DNA of 32,624 nucleotides, from positions 1 to 32,624 of the forward strand of contig JAGQNP010000008.1 of the NCBI GenBank assembly GCA_020428005.1, read 5' to 3'. Below the pieces are notes generated by a model. It worked only from the letters and a program-made list of their open reading frames with translations, was not told the DNA's origin and made no database searches. Of this stretch, positions 6,703-14,590 are shown piece after piece (position 1 is the first letter of the stretch; each line of letters starts with the position of its first letter). This stretch comes from Candidatus Saccharimonadota bacterium. GTDB taxonomy: Bacteria; Patescibacteriota; Saccharimonadia; Saccharimonadales; JACQNP01. The translations under genes were made by a program, and so were the position numbers.

Positions 6703-8913
6703 CTACCAATTACCACTATTATGACTTCCGCCACCCCCACCCCCGGGTGAACTACCCCAATTGTTACTACTGTGGATAGTTGTCATAGCGTTTAGTTGTC
6801 TTTGTTGTTCACGTTCGCGCTCGCGTTGCCTTTCACGCTCCTCTTCGGCTTCTCTAACATCACGTCTAGCTTCGTCTTTTGCGCTTGTAATTGATGAGAT
6901 AAGGTCATTATATCTACTAACTTGACTGCCAAGATCGCGCCTATTTGCACTTGTATCTGATGAGAATATTGTCATAGCATAAGACACATTGGTGTCGTAA
7001 CTATGACTGGAAACATAACTTCGAAGATCATCAAGCGATGATTGAGCTTCGTGTTCTAGCTGCTGCACGGAGGTGCGTAGGTCATCCATCTCTTCTTTTT
7101 CGCTCTGCGCCCTCGTTATCATAGAATCAACAGTTGCTCGGTGTTGCTCGAGCCTCTCGGCAATTTCCAGATATTTTGGTTTGTCGATTTTAGTTTCGGA
7201 TTCAACAAAATCACTGAATTCTCTACTTGATTGTTCAATGAGCTCACGCGTTTCGTCTTCAACATCACCTTCGTGATCATCGAAAGCATATCTATGCACA
7301 TCTTTAAATCGTTCAAATATTTCATCCACACTAGACGTTAGTGATTCCCGGATTTCTATCAGATTAGCATTTCTATCTGCGACACCAGCACTAGATGCTT
7401 CTATAGATTCAACAATTGAATCAAATTCTGTAACAAGACCCTCATATTTGGCTAGTGATTCTGCTGATTTTACGCCTTCTAACTGAGAAGTTTCTTCTAA
7501 AATATTTCGTAGCCTATCAATTAGTCTTGGCATTTCTTCGGCAAGACTAGCTATATCGAAATAGCATGATTCATGATATTCAGTTCGAAGATTTTTCAAT
7601 ATGGTCACAGATTTTTCTGCAACCTGACTTTGTTCAGTTATTTCTGTAGTTTGTCTTTGACGTGCCTGATCTGCTAAATGCAGTCTATCGTCAAGCGATT
7701 CAACTTCTGCATAAACTGCATGAAGTGCCTCTTCTTGCCCAGCCATCAATTCGGCTGGCTTTTTAACATAATATTGATCGCGGAGTTTCTTAACTTCAAT
7801 GAAGGTATTGTCAAATAGTTCCATTTTCGGGAAAAAGTACTCAACATTCCATCCAGATTCTTTTTTTCTGGCCAAAAGCTTGTAAATTGCATCTATGCGC
7901 CCTTTGAACGCATTATATAATTCGTCAATTTTACCGACTAGGTTACCAACTTGCTCTGCTTCTTGTCGTAGCGTCTCTACTGATGCCGCGGCATCTTGTG
8001 TCGCCTCATCAAGATCACTAGCTGCATTACCTACAACAAATCTGTCTGGCCATAGCTTTCTCTTTTCTCTGTTGTATGTGCTAAGGGCAGTGTCTTGTCT
8101 TGACTCGATGTCAACTAGATCTTGTTGAGTTTGTGCTAGGTATTCTCTCAATTCGGAAGCATCGTCCTCACGCAAGATACCCAGCAATGATTCAGCATTC
8201 ATTATCTGTTCTGTGATATCAGCCTTAACTTCACCAGCTGCACCCTTACTATCTCTAATATCACCTTTAATGGTCAAAGATCGTTTTAATCTAGCACCAA
8301 TTGCACCAAGAACTGCCGCACCACTGATACCGAATAATATCTCTTTTAGCGGAATATCCATAGGCTTACTTGGCTCTTTTGTTGTTTCTTGTCCAATGGC
8401 TTCATTGTCGCTGCCTAGTCGATTATTAACTGGTTGATCATACGGACTTATTCGATCAAGTAGATTAGCAACATCTGATTGATAACTAGTACTTTGGTCA
8501 CGCAAATCATCAACCAGGTAAGGTAACGCGCTATCTATGCGAGAGCTACTGATCGAAGATTTTGCACTTCCTGTTCTATATACATCGTACGATCTAGGTT
8601 CGGTCGAAATGAATACATTGAGCAGATTACTTCCATTCCAGCCACACAAATCTTCAAGCCTTTCAGAGTGTGATTCAGCATCATCAGCACTAAATACACC
8701 TTCGTCAGTTGCGTCCTCAAGTATTTGTACATGAACCTCTACGCCGTTAGTAGCGTATTCGCCAATGACTTGTCTCAGATGTGTGGAAGAATCTCCCGTG
8801 AGAGTTTCGTCGTAAACCGGTACACACTGTTCGGGTGATTGAGCTTGTGCTTCTGCTAAAGGCATTAAAAACGAGCCGGCAGCAGCCATTGTTCCAACTA
8901 GGAGTTTTCTCAT
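6703..8913 (-). CDS. TPM-domain-like envelope protein with long coiled coil
   Basis: A 736-residue envelope protein. It has a signal peptide (MRKLLVGTMAAAGSFLMPLAEAQA), an N-terminal external domain to about residue 155 that resembles TPM (YgcG/Psb32) domains (VEVHVQILEDATDEG, EPRSYDVYRTG), one TM helix at about 187-208 (LFGISGAAVLGAIGARL), then some 450 residues of highly charged coiled coil facing the cytoplasm, and a Gly-rich end (SSPGGGGGGSHNSGNW), a common TPM-family tail. Known TPM members usually have far shorter cytoplasmic parts. The promoter implies leaderless mRNA. No function can be assigned; a role linking envelope and cytoplasm is a guess. Confidence 0.8.
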   Translation of the reverse strand: MRKLLVGTMAAAGSFLMPLAEAQAQSPEQCVPVYDETLTGDSSTHLRQVIGEYATNGVEVHVQILEDATDEGVFSADDAESHSERLEDLCGWNGSNLLNVFISTEPRSYDVYRTGSAKSSISSSRIDSALPYLVDDLRDQSTSYQSDVANLLDRISPYDQPVNNRLGSDNEAIGQETTKEPSKPMDIPLKEILFGISGAAVLGAIGARLKRSLTIKGDIRDSKGAAGEVKADITEQIMNAESLLGILREDDASELREYLAQTQQDLVDIESRQDTALSTYNREKRKLWPDRFVVGNAASDLDEATQDAAASVETLRQEAEQVGNLVGKIDELYNAFKGRIDAIYKLLARKKESGWNVEYFFPKMELFDNTFIEVKKLRDQYYVKKPAELMAGQEEALHAVYAEVESLDDRLHLADQARQRQTTEITEQSQVAEKSVTILKNLRTEYHESCYFDIASLAEEMPRLIDRLRNILEETSQLEGVKSAESLAKYEGLVTEFDSIVESIEASSAGVADRNANLIEIRESLTSSVDEIFERFKDVHRYAFDDHEGDVEDETRELIEQSSREFSDFVESETKIDKPKYLEIAERLEQHRATVDSMITRAQSEKEEMDDLRTSVQQLEHEAQSSLDDLRSYVSSHSYDTNVSYAMTIFSSDTSANRRDLGSQVSRYNDLISSITSAKDEARRDVREAEEERERQREREREQQRQLNAMTTIHSSNNWGSSPGGGGGGSHNSGNW

Positions 8914-8919
8914 AAAAAC

Positions 8920-8947
8920 ATTATCTAACAGACTAGTAGATTTGCAA
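8920..8947 (-). promoter_or_regulatory. Promoter of the TPM-like gene
   Basis: On the minus strand TTGCAA (8942-8947) and GATAAT (8920-8925) are 16 bases apart. The start codon follows the -10 box after six bases and there is no Shine-Dalgarno: a leaderless start. Confidence 0.6.
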
Positions 8948-8958
8948 GCATTAGCATA

Positions 8959-9015
8959 TTGTTTTATTACATTAATTTTGCTATAATGTAAATACTGTAA
9001 GTGTGCAGTATTTAC
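8959..9015 (+). promoter_or_regulatory. ssrA promoter and perfect 10-bp inverted repeat
   Basis: TTGTTT (8959-8964), 17-base spacer, TATAAT (8982-8987). Directly behind the -10 box GTAAATACTG (8988-8997) and CAGTATTTAC (9006-9015) form a perfect inverted repeat with an eight-base loop. Its right arm ends at the base before mature tmRNA. It may be an operator at the start site or, if transcription begins early, a hairpin in the precursor leader. Confidence 0.7.
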
Positions 9016-9406
9016 GGGGCTGAATTTAAGCTCGACGTTGGACTTTATTAGTTAGAGAAGCAGGTCGCTTGCTGAGCGTTATACGGCAAATTGAATAAAT
9101 GCAAAAACATTTACTCAGCGACTAGCTAGCGCATTTTCAATGCCTAAGCTAGATTTCGCACTAGCTGCCTAATTATTAGACAGCCGTCACTAAAGCGACG
9201 CCAGATAGTTTTAAATGACGCCATATTTATCTGGATGCTCACATACTCTTGATCTGTAGTATGTGCTAAGATTTTGGATCTGCGGACTATGATTTTTTGG
9301 TTATTTATCGGTCATTGTCTCAAGTCAACCCAAATGACATAAACCTGTAGATGCTCTAACAAAAATAAACTAGCGGACGTGGGGGCAGTACCCACCAGCT
9401 CCACCA
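9016..9406 (+). ncRNA. ssrA: Transfer-messenger RNA (tmRNA, ssrA)
   Basis: Rescues stalled ribosomes and tags the unfinished protein. The ends form the tRNA-like acceptor stem: GGGGCTG (9016-9022) pairs with CAGCTCC (9396-9402), followed by an encoded ACCA. GCTCGACG near the 5' end is the usual D-arm region. The tag frame starts at GCA 9101 and ends with TAA at 9170: 23 codons, beginning AKTFTQR and ending KLDFALAA, with the ALAA degron typical of ClpXP targets. The resume codon is assigned from the only long frame that ends in ALAA. The T-loop reads GGCAGTA instead of a TTCRANT-type loop, while its GTGGG/CCCAC stem is intact. A terminator follows. Confidence 0.95.
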
Positions 9407-9417
9407 TAAGCATTATG

Positions 9418-9446
9418 ACCTCTGTTATTTTTAACAGGGGTTTTTG
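9418..9446 (+). terminator. ssrA intrinsic terminator
   Basis: ACCTCTGTTA and TAACAGGGGT pair (one G-T pair) around TTTT, followed by a T-run. It also lies just past the stop of the convergent 9460 gene. Confidence 0.88.
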
Positions 9447-9459
9447 TAATACTCTTAGA

Positions 9460-9927
9460 CTAAGAGTCTAGCTCTGGACTGGATTCCATTGGAACTTCCC
9501 AGCTCTCAACATCAACGGCATCAGGGTATTTCCAGGCAAGGCTTCCAGCTATTGCTGTCTCACCCATTCTATCTGTAGGCATATGGAAAACATGTTCAGC
9601 ACCAGCACTGTATGCATGATGAAAACCTCTTTCAGCATGCCTTTCTTCTTGCCGTCTTATGAAATCAATAATATCGAACCGACGATCACTAGTGAAGAAT
9701 TTATCTGAAGTAGCATCAAAGTCTGCACCACTTACATGACCCTTGTCTTGTTTAGCTCGACCATCGACACATTCATCTCTATTCGCACTAGTATCTTTTC
9801 TGGCTGCTTCACCGTCCGAAAAGTCAAAAGGCATTGAGCCTAGCATAATACCAGCGTCACCAATTAAATCTTTTAGACGTTCTTTAGTCTCTGGTGAAAT
9901 TCTTAAGTGTTTACCTCGCATACTCAT
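9460..9927 (-). CDS. Hypothetical protein, soluble
   Basis: Not recognised. A 155-residue acidic, soluble protein without signal peptide or TM helix. The N-terminal part (GKHLRISPETKERLKDLIGD) looks like a helical segment common in small regulators; the middle has RFDIIDFIRRQEERHAERGF and the rest is low in recognisable motifs. The ATG at 9927 was chosen because a promoter (TTGCCT-N17-TATTGT) ends six bases before it; an in-frame TTG at 9933 would begin inside the -10 gap. Its position beside ssrA says nothing firm about function. Coding potential is supported by length and a fitting promoter only. Confidence 0.6.
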   Translation of the reverse strand: MSMRGKHLRISPETKERLKDLIGDAGIMLGSMPFDFSDGEAARKDTSANRDECVDGRAKQDKGHVSGADFDATSDKFFTSDRRFDIIDFIRRQEERHAERGFHHAYSAGAEHVFHMPTDRMGETAIAGSLAWKYPDAVDVESWEVPMESSPELDS

Positions 9928-9933
9928 AACCAA

Positions 9934-9962
9934 ACAATAACATAAAACATGCTAATAGGCAA
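9934..9962 (-). promoter_or_regulatory. Promoter of the 9460 gene
   Basis: Minus-strand TTGCCT (9957-9962), 17-base spacer, TATTGT (9934-9939), then six bases to ATG 9927. It fits the leaderless pattern seen elsewhere in the window. Confidence 0.45.
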
Positions 9963-9999
9963 TTATTGAGGTTTCCTGGTAGCTCCATCCTGCTCATGC

Positions 10000-10028
10000 T
10001 TGCTATTCACTACTAAGATAACTAAGCT
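10000..10028 (+). promoter_or_regulatory. thrC promoter
   Basis: TTGCTA (10000-10005), 17-base spacer, TAAGCT (10023-10028), then TATAAA and the ATG. No Shine-Dalgarno; leaderless start likely. Confidence 0.5.
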
Positions 10029-10034
10029 TATAAA

Positions 10035-11462
10035 ATGAGCGATAGATTAATTAGCACACGAGATCCCGAACGTATTGAATATGGTTACTCTGATGCCCTA
10101 TTACAGGGGCTAGCACCTGACGGTGGCCTTTATGTACCTGGTGCGTATCCGACAGTTGATGAAGAATCACTTCGAGCTATGAGTGGCTTGGACTACGTTG
10201 ATCTATTCACGAGGATTAAGAGCCTTTATGTTGACGATATACCTTCAGAAACTCAAGCCCAACTTGCTTCTGCTGCCTATAGCAAAGAAAAATTTCCAGT
10301 ACCAGACGGCAATATAGTTCCTCTTACACAAGTTGATAGGAACTTTTTCATTCAGAATCTTTCATTAGGTCCTACGGCTGCCTTTAAAGACATGGCATTA
10401 CAACCTTTGGGTCAAGATATGAATCATGCTCTTTCAGAAAGAGAACAGTCACTTATGCTGCTTGGTGCTACTTCTGGTGATACTGGTTCTGCAGCTGAAG
10501 CGGCCATAAAAGGCTTGGGAAGAGCTGGACTAGTTATGTTGAGTCCAGAGAATGGTATGAGTGATTTTCAGTCAGCACAGATGAGCGAGTTAACAGGAGG
10601 GAATATTTTAAACCTCAGTGTTAGAGGTAATTTTGATGCCTGCCAAGCACTTGTTAAAGCGATTAAGTCTGATGCTGAGTTTGCCGATTTAGGAGCAGTA
10701 AACTCAATAAACTGGGGAAGAATAGCTTCGCAAATTCCATATTACTTCTCGGGTTACTTACATGCTGTTGACGGTTTAATTGGCAGACCAGTTGATTTTG
10801 TTGTACCAACAGGTAACTTCGGGAATATTTTAGCTGGTTACATTGCAAGAGAAATGGGGCTACCAATAAGAAGACTTATTGTTGCAACAAATGAGAACAG
10901 TGTATTGAACAATCTAATCCAGGACGGTAAGTATCAAAAAACACCAGCACAAATAACTACAAGTCCATCAATGGACATTTCTGAAGCATCTAACTACGAA
11001 CGACTTTTATTCGATATTTTTGAAGGCGATGCACTAAAAGTTCGAGACTACATGCAAATGTTTAAAAATACTGGTACTGTAAGGTTCGAAGATTTTGATC
11101 TACCATACTATACGCTTCGAGAAATGGGCTTTGATAGTGGAGTGTCTCATGCAGCTACACGTCTAGAGTCAATCCGTTGGGTTCATGCAAAAAGAGGCAT
11201 TGTAATAGATCCGCATACTGCAGATGCTGTTACTGTGGCAAGCAGAAAGGCAGATGAAGATGTGCCGATAGTATGTATGTCCACTGCTTTGCCTGTTAAG
11301 TTTGAATCAACAATTGAATCTGCCCTAGGTTTTGTTCCAGAGCGTGAAGACCCACGTTTTATTGGTATTGAAGAAAGAGAACAAGGTGGTTTTGTTGTCG
11401 TTGATGACGATATCGATGAAGTAAAAGAAAAGATTCGATCATTTCGTAGTGATTCACTCTAG
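10035..11462 (+). CDS. thrC: Threonine synthase
   Basis: A PLP enzyme that converts O-phosphohomoserine to threonine. The N-terminal cap (APDGGLYVPGAYP) is typical for ThrC. The PLP Lys is K118 in GPTAAFKDMALQPLG, and GATSGDTGSAAEAAI forms the phosphate-binding loop. VPTGNFGNILAGYIA is a further family motif. Its 475 residues match the longer fungal/enterobacterial type. No other threonine gene is adjacent, so its substrate must come from elsewhere, from the host, or the enzyme acts in a different direction. Whether a threonine pathway exists cannot be judged here. Confidence 0.96.
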   Translation: MSDRLISTRDPERIEYGYSDALLQGLAPDGGLYVPGAYPTVDEESLRAMSGLDYVDLFTRIKSLYVDDIPSETQAQLASAAYSKEKFPVPDGNIVPLTQVDRNFFIQNLSLGPTAAFKDMALQPLGQDMNHALSEREQSLMLLGATSGDTGSAAEAAIKGLGRAGLVMLSPENGMSDFQSAQMSELTGGNILNLSVRGNFDACQALVKAIKSDAEFADLGAVNSINWGRIASQIPYYFSGYLHAVDGLIGRPVDFVVPTGNFGNILAGYIAREMGLPIRRLIVATNENSVLNNLIQDGKYQKTPAQITTSPSMDISEASNYERLLFDIFEGDALKVRDYMQMFKNTGTVRFEDFDLPYYTLREMGFDSGVSHAATRLESIRWVHAKRGIVIDPHTADAVTVASRKADEDVPIVCMSTALPVKFESTIESALGFVPEREDPRFIGIEEREQGGFVVVDDDIDEVKEKIRSFRSDSL

Positions 11463-11501
11463 GACATATCTCCCTAGGGGATAAGTAACATTCTTGCAAC
11501 T

Positions 11502-11577
11502 TTGCTAAATTTATTAGCTTATGCTATAATTTAGTAGATAAGTAAAGCGCTTATGTATGTAAGCGCGTTTTATTTTT
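11502..11577 (+). promoter_or_regulatory. typA promoter followed by terminator-like hairpin
   Basis: TTGCTA (11502-11507), 17-base spacer, TATAAT (11525-11530). Downstream, GCGCTTA (11547-11553) pairs with TAAGCGC (11560-11566), followed by GTTTTATTTTT. This looks like an intrinsic terminator inside the leader, i.e. an attenuator. It could instead end read-through from thrC. Confidence 0.6.
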
Positions 11578-11582
11578 AGCCT

Positions 11583-13403
11583 ATGAAACAAGATCCAAGT
11601 AAAATTCGAAACATTGCAATAATTGCACACGTTGACCACGGCAAAACAACTTTAGTAGATGGTCTATTAAAACAATCAAAGACTTTTCGTGATAATCAAG
11701 CAGAAATGAGCCAAGAACTGGTAATGGATAGTGGTGACCAAGAGAAGGAACGCGGAATAACAATTACTGCAAAAGTGACTGCCGTTCAGCACAACGAATA
11801 CAGGATAAATATTATTGATACACCTGGTCACGCTGATTTTTCTGGAGAAGTTGAACGAACATTGAACATGGCTGATGGATGTATTCTGATTGTGGATGCT
11901 CAAGAAGGACCAATGCCACAAACAAAGTTTGTATTGGGTAAGGCTTTGGCTTATGAACTTCAACCAATAATTATTATTAACAAGATTGACAAATCTGGTA
12001 GCCGAATAAAAGAAGTAGAAGATGAGATTGCCGAGTTGTTTCTGGAGCTTGCAGTACATGAAGACCAGTTACATTACCCCGTATATTATGCAATTGGGCG
12101 TAGTGGTAAGGCGTGGGATTCAGTGCCAACCAATACAGATGAAGATGCCGATCTATCTGTGATATTTGATGCAATTGTTAATCACATTCCGGCTCCGAGA
12201 GTCGAGATTGATAAGCCATTTCAGATGCTAGTCACGGCATTAGCATGGGATAACTTTAAAGGAAAGTATGCAGTAGGAAGAATAACAAGGGGCTCTATTA
12301 AGCCCAGTAGTGCGGTAACACTTTGTAAGAAGGATGGATCCATTGCTAAGGCAAAAATTGACAATGTTTTTATGAGTCATGGGCTGTCAAGATTCGAAGT
12401 GCAAGAAGGTGTGGCTGGCGATATCATACAGATTACTGGAGTGGGTGATGCTCAAATAGGGGAAACGATTGCTGATGCAGAGCAGCCGGAAGCACTACCT
12501 GTGCTGGAAATTGAAGCACCGACGCTGAAAATATACCTAGGACCAAACACCTCACCGTTTAAGGGTAAAGAAGGTGAGTTTGTTACTAGCCGTCAAATTG
12601 GCGATCGTTTACAAAGAGAGCTTGAAACCAATGTTGGGTTACGTGTCGAAGAAGAAGGAATAGGGTTCTTGGTGAGTGGGCGCGGAGAATTACATCTTAG
12701 TGTTTTGATAGAGACAATGCGTCGAGAAGGTTTTGAGTTTGAGGTAGGACGACCACAAGTTGTAACAAAGGAAGAGGATGGTCAAACCGTTGAGCCTATC
12801 GAAGAGCTAATTATTGAAGTTCCAGCAGAGCATGTAGGTGCTGTTCAGATGGAGTTAGGTGCAAGAAGAGCAACTCTAAAGGAACAGTTCGCGAGCCCCA
12901 AGGGAGTTACAAAACTAGTCTACGAACTGCCAACCCGAACTTTTATTGGGCTTCGAAATATCTTGATGACACAAACAAAGGGAACCGTTGTCATGAATTC
13001 CTTGATGTTAGGCTATAAACCACTTGGAGCAGTATTAACTCAACTTAGAAACGGAGTTATTATTGCTTTTGAGACAGGTACGACTACTCCTTATGCTCTT
13101 CAAATGATGGAAGACCGTGGCGAGTGTTTTATTGGTCCTGGTGTGAAAGTATATGCTGGCCAGATCGTTGGGCTTAATAAACGTCAAGAAGATATGGAAA
13201 TGAATGTTTGCAAGACTAAGCACTTAACAAACATGCGAAGTTCATCTAGTGATGGGGTCGTACAGCTAACATCCCCAAGAATATTAAGTTTGGAAGAATG
13301 TCTCGACTTTATTGAAAATGATGAATTATTAGAAGTCACGCCATCATCTTTGCGCCTTCGTAAAAGTGAACTAGATTCTAATAAACGAAAAAGACAGAAA
13401 TAG
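11583..13403 (+). CDS. typA: Ribosome-associated GTPase TypA/BipA
   Basis: A translational GTPase of the EF-G family that binds ribosomes and helps 50S assembly and stress or cold growth. G1 is AHVDHGKTTL (15-24), G2 is ERGITITAK, G3 is DTPGHADF, G4 is NKID. Domain II and the EF-G-like C-terminal domains follow (GRGELHLSVLIETMRREGFEFEVGRP), and the BipA-specific C-terminal end is complete. Length of 606 residues is normal. No Shine-Dalgarno is visible ahead of ATG 11583, despite a leader of about 45 bases that holds the hairpin above. Confidence 0.97.
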   Translation: MKQDPSKIRNIAIIAHVDHGKTTLVDGLLKQSKTFRDNQAEMSQELVMDSGDQEKERGITITAKVTAVQHNEYRINIIDTPGHADFSGEVERTLNMADGCILIVDAQEGPMPQTKFVLGKALAYELQPIIIINKIDKSGSRIKEVEDEIAELFLELAVHEDQLHYPVYYAIGRSGKAWDSVPTNTDEDADLSVIFDAIVNHIPAPRVEIDKPFQMLVTALAWDNFKGKYAVGRITRGSIKPSSAVTLCKKDGSIAKAKIDNVFMSHGLSRFEVQEGVAGDIIQITGVGDAQIGETIADAEQPEALPVLEIEAPTLKIYLGPNTSPFKGKEGEFVTSRQIGDRLQRELETNVGLRVEEEGIGFLVSGRGELHLSVLIETMRREGFEFEVGRPQVVTKEEDGQTVEPIEELIIEVPAEHVGAVQMELGARRATLKEQFASPKGVTKLVYELPTRTFIGLRNILMTQTKGTVVMNSLMLGYKPLGAVLTQLRNGVIIAFETGTTTPYALQMMEDRGECFIGPGVKVYAGQIVGLNKRQEDMEMNVCKTKHLTNMRSSSSDGVVQLTSPRILSLEECLDFIENDELLEVTPSSLRLRKSELDSNKRKRQK

Positions 13404-13408
13404 ATAAT

Positions 13409-13436
13409 TTGTTCACTTATTTTTATCGACTAAAAT
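13409..13436 (+). promoter_or_regulatory. Promoter of the SpoU methyltransferase gene
   Basis: TTGTTC (13409-13414), 16-base spacer, TAAAAT (13431-13436). Seven bases separate the -10 box and ATG 13444; leaderless start likely. Confidence 0.55.
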
Positions 13437-13443
13437 AATCACA

Positions 13444-14007
13444 ATGAGCACTCCAAAAATTGACCCGGAACTGGTGAAAAATGGTGATAACAGGAACGTT
13501 ATTGACGAGTACCGTAACTGGACTGTTGAGGCTATAAAAAATGACATGATTAGCAAGTCGTTTCCATTACATATTGCAATCGAAAATATCCAACACGACA
13601 TTAACATCGGTAGCATTATTAGAAGTGCCAACGCTTTTAATGTGGCAGGTGTGCATATTATTGGTAAAAAACATTGGAATAGACGTGGAGCGATGTCTAC
13701 CGAAAAGTATCTGGAACTTTATTATTATAAGATCACCGATGAATTTGTTAATTGGTCTATACAAAACAACAAAGTCATAATCGGAATAGATAATATTGAA
13801 GGTAGCAAAGACCTCAGTAATTATGAGTTTCCAAAAGAAATTGTCCTAGTGTTTGGACAGGAAGGCCCTGGATTATCTGAGGATATGCAAAAACACTGTA
13901 AAGACATATTGGGAATAGCGCAGTACGGTTCAACACGATCCGTAAATGTAGGCGTAGCAGCTGGAATTGTTCTATATGAGTGGACAAAACAGTACAAAAG
14001 TACTTGA
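13444..14007 (+). CDS. TrmH/SpoU-family RNA 2'-O-methyltransferase
   Basis: A 187-residue SPOUT methyltransferase that methylates a ribose 2'-OH in tRNA or rRNA. The three SpoU motifs are clear: NIGSIIRSANAFNV (motif 1, with the catalytic Arg), LVFGQEGPGLSEDM (motif 2), and SVNVGVAAGIVLYEW (motif 3, the SAM knot). There is no N-terminal substrate-binding domain, so the target site (tRNA G18, C34 or a 23S position) cannot be told. The N terminus has about 30 extra polar residues. Its stop codon lies inside the -35 box of the next promoter. Confidence 0.93.
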   Translation: MSTPKIDPELVKNGDNRNVIDEYRNWTVEAIKNDMISKSFPLHIAIENIQHDINIGSIIRSANAFNVAGVHIIGKKHWNRRGAMSTEKYLELYYYKITDEFVNWSIQNNKVIIGIDNIEGSKDLSNYEFPKEIVLVFGQEGPGLSEDMQKHCKDILGIAQYGSTRSVNVGVAAGIVLYEWTKQYKST

Positions 14008-14031
14008 CATATAGTATAAATGTCCTATAAT
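14004..14031 (+). promoter_or_regulatory. Near-consensus promoter of the small secreted pair
   Basis: TTGACA (14004-14009), 16-base spacer, TATAAT (14026-14031): both hexamers are perfect. The -35 box overlaps the upstream stop codon. Transcription should start near 14038. Confidence 0.88.
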
Positions 14032-14037
14032 AATTAC

Positions 14038-14217
14038 TACGAGATTCGTAAAGAATTTTGGCCGCGGGTTAGCATACAGTGACTATGGCGGCCACCGAAA
14101 CGGCATTGCCCAACCGGTGCAGTTAGTAAGGCAAAATATAGCGCCTCTGCAACGACTAAGCAATTCGCATACTAAGGCGAAATGTTTAATCAAGCGTTGA
14201 AAGGAGGCGCTTTTCTA
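14038..14217 (+). ncRNA. Structured ~180-nt leader RNA, candidate riboswitch
   Basis: No gene fits here, and the RNA has clear complementary segments. Domain 1: TGGCCGC (14059-14065) pairs with GCGGCCA (14088-14094), enclosing CATA-N7-TATG. The middle (14095-14120) has short CCG/CGG and GGC/GCC pairs. Domain 2: AGCGCCTCT (14140-14148) pairs with GGAGGCGCT (14203-14211), which includes the Shine-Dalgarno of the next gene, with inner stems CAACG/CGTTG and TTCGC/GCGAA. This would switch off translation unless refolded. I do not recognise a known riboswitch class. Confidence 0.65.
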
Positions 14218-14580
14218 ATGGAAAGATATAGAGAAAGACCAAGGTTCGGACTTATATTTTGGCTTACTGGGTTTAGCGCAGGGATAAGTTTATGCAACTT
14301 AGGACATATCTTAGCCGATGATTCGGATAGCCGAGTTGAAAAAATACAAACTTATAATGAGCAGATATTTGAACAGCTTTCAGATGATCAAGAAGGAGTA
14401 CAAAATCTTGTACTCCATGATTGGAGCAATTCGTATTCATTTACTGTTTCACAGGAAGGTCAGGCTGATCAGGTATGCGAAGGTAGTTATGAAGTAAATA
14501 ACAACGTAGCTGTCGCAATTGGTGACATTGCTTGCACGGTTTCAACACCAATCGGAACAACAACTACAACTATAGGATAA
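14218..14580 (+). CDS. Small secreted or membrane-anchored protein
   Basis: Not recognised. A 120-residue protein with a hydrophobic N-terminal helix (LIFWLTGFSAGISLCNLGHIL, about 10-30) as signal or anchor and a polar external part. Two Cys (VCEGSY and IACTV) 18 residues apart could form a disulfide. The end is TTTTTIG. ATG 14218 is preferred over the in-frame ATG at 14182 because AAGGAGG lies ten bases ahead of it. That site is paired in the leader RNA, so expression is probably controlled at translation. It is followed after ten bases by a lipoprotein of similar plan. Confidence 0.75.
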   Translation: MERYRERPRFGLIFWLTGFSAGISLCNLGHILADDSDSRVEKIQTYNEQIFEQLSDDQEGVQNLVLHDWSNSYSFTVSQEGQADQVCEGSYEVNNNVAVAIGDIACTVSTPIGTTTTTIG

Positions 14581-14590
14581 GGAGAAAAAA

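Noticed and set aside
7073-8437. Several open frames on the plus strand inside the TPM-like gene
   Set aside because: They lie opposite a 736-codon gene with signal peptide, promoter and family tail; their products are Ser/Ala/Leu-rich as expected for antisense shadows.
14050-14130. tRNA-like look of the leader (CATA-N7-TATG arm resembling an anticodon arm)
   Set aside because: No acceptor stem of seven pairs with a CCA-side partner, no T-arm; better explained as a riboswitch-like leader.
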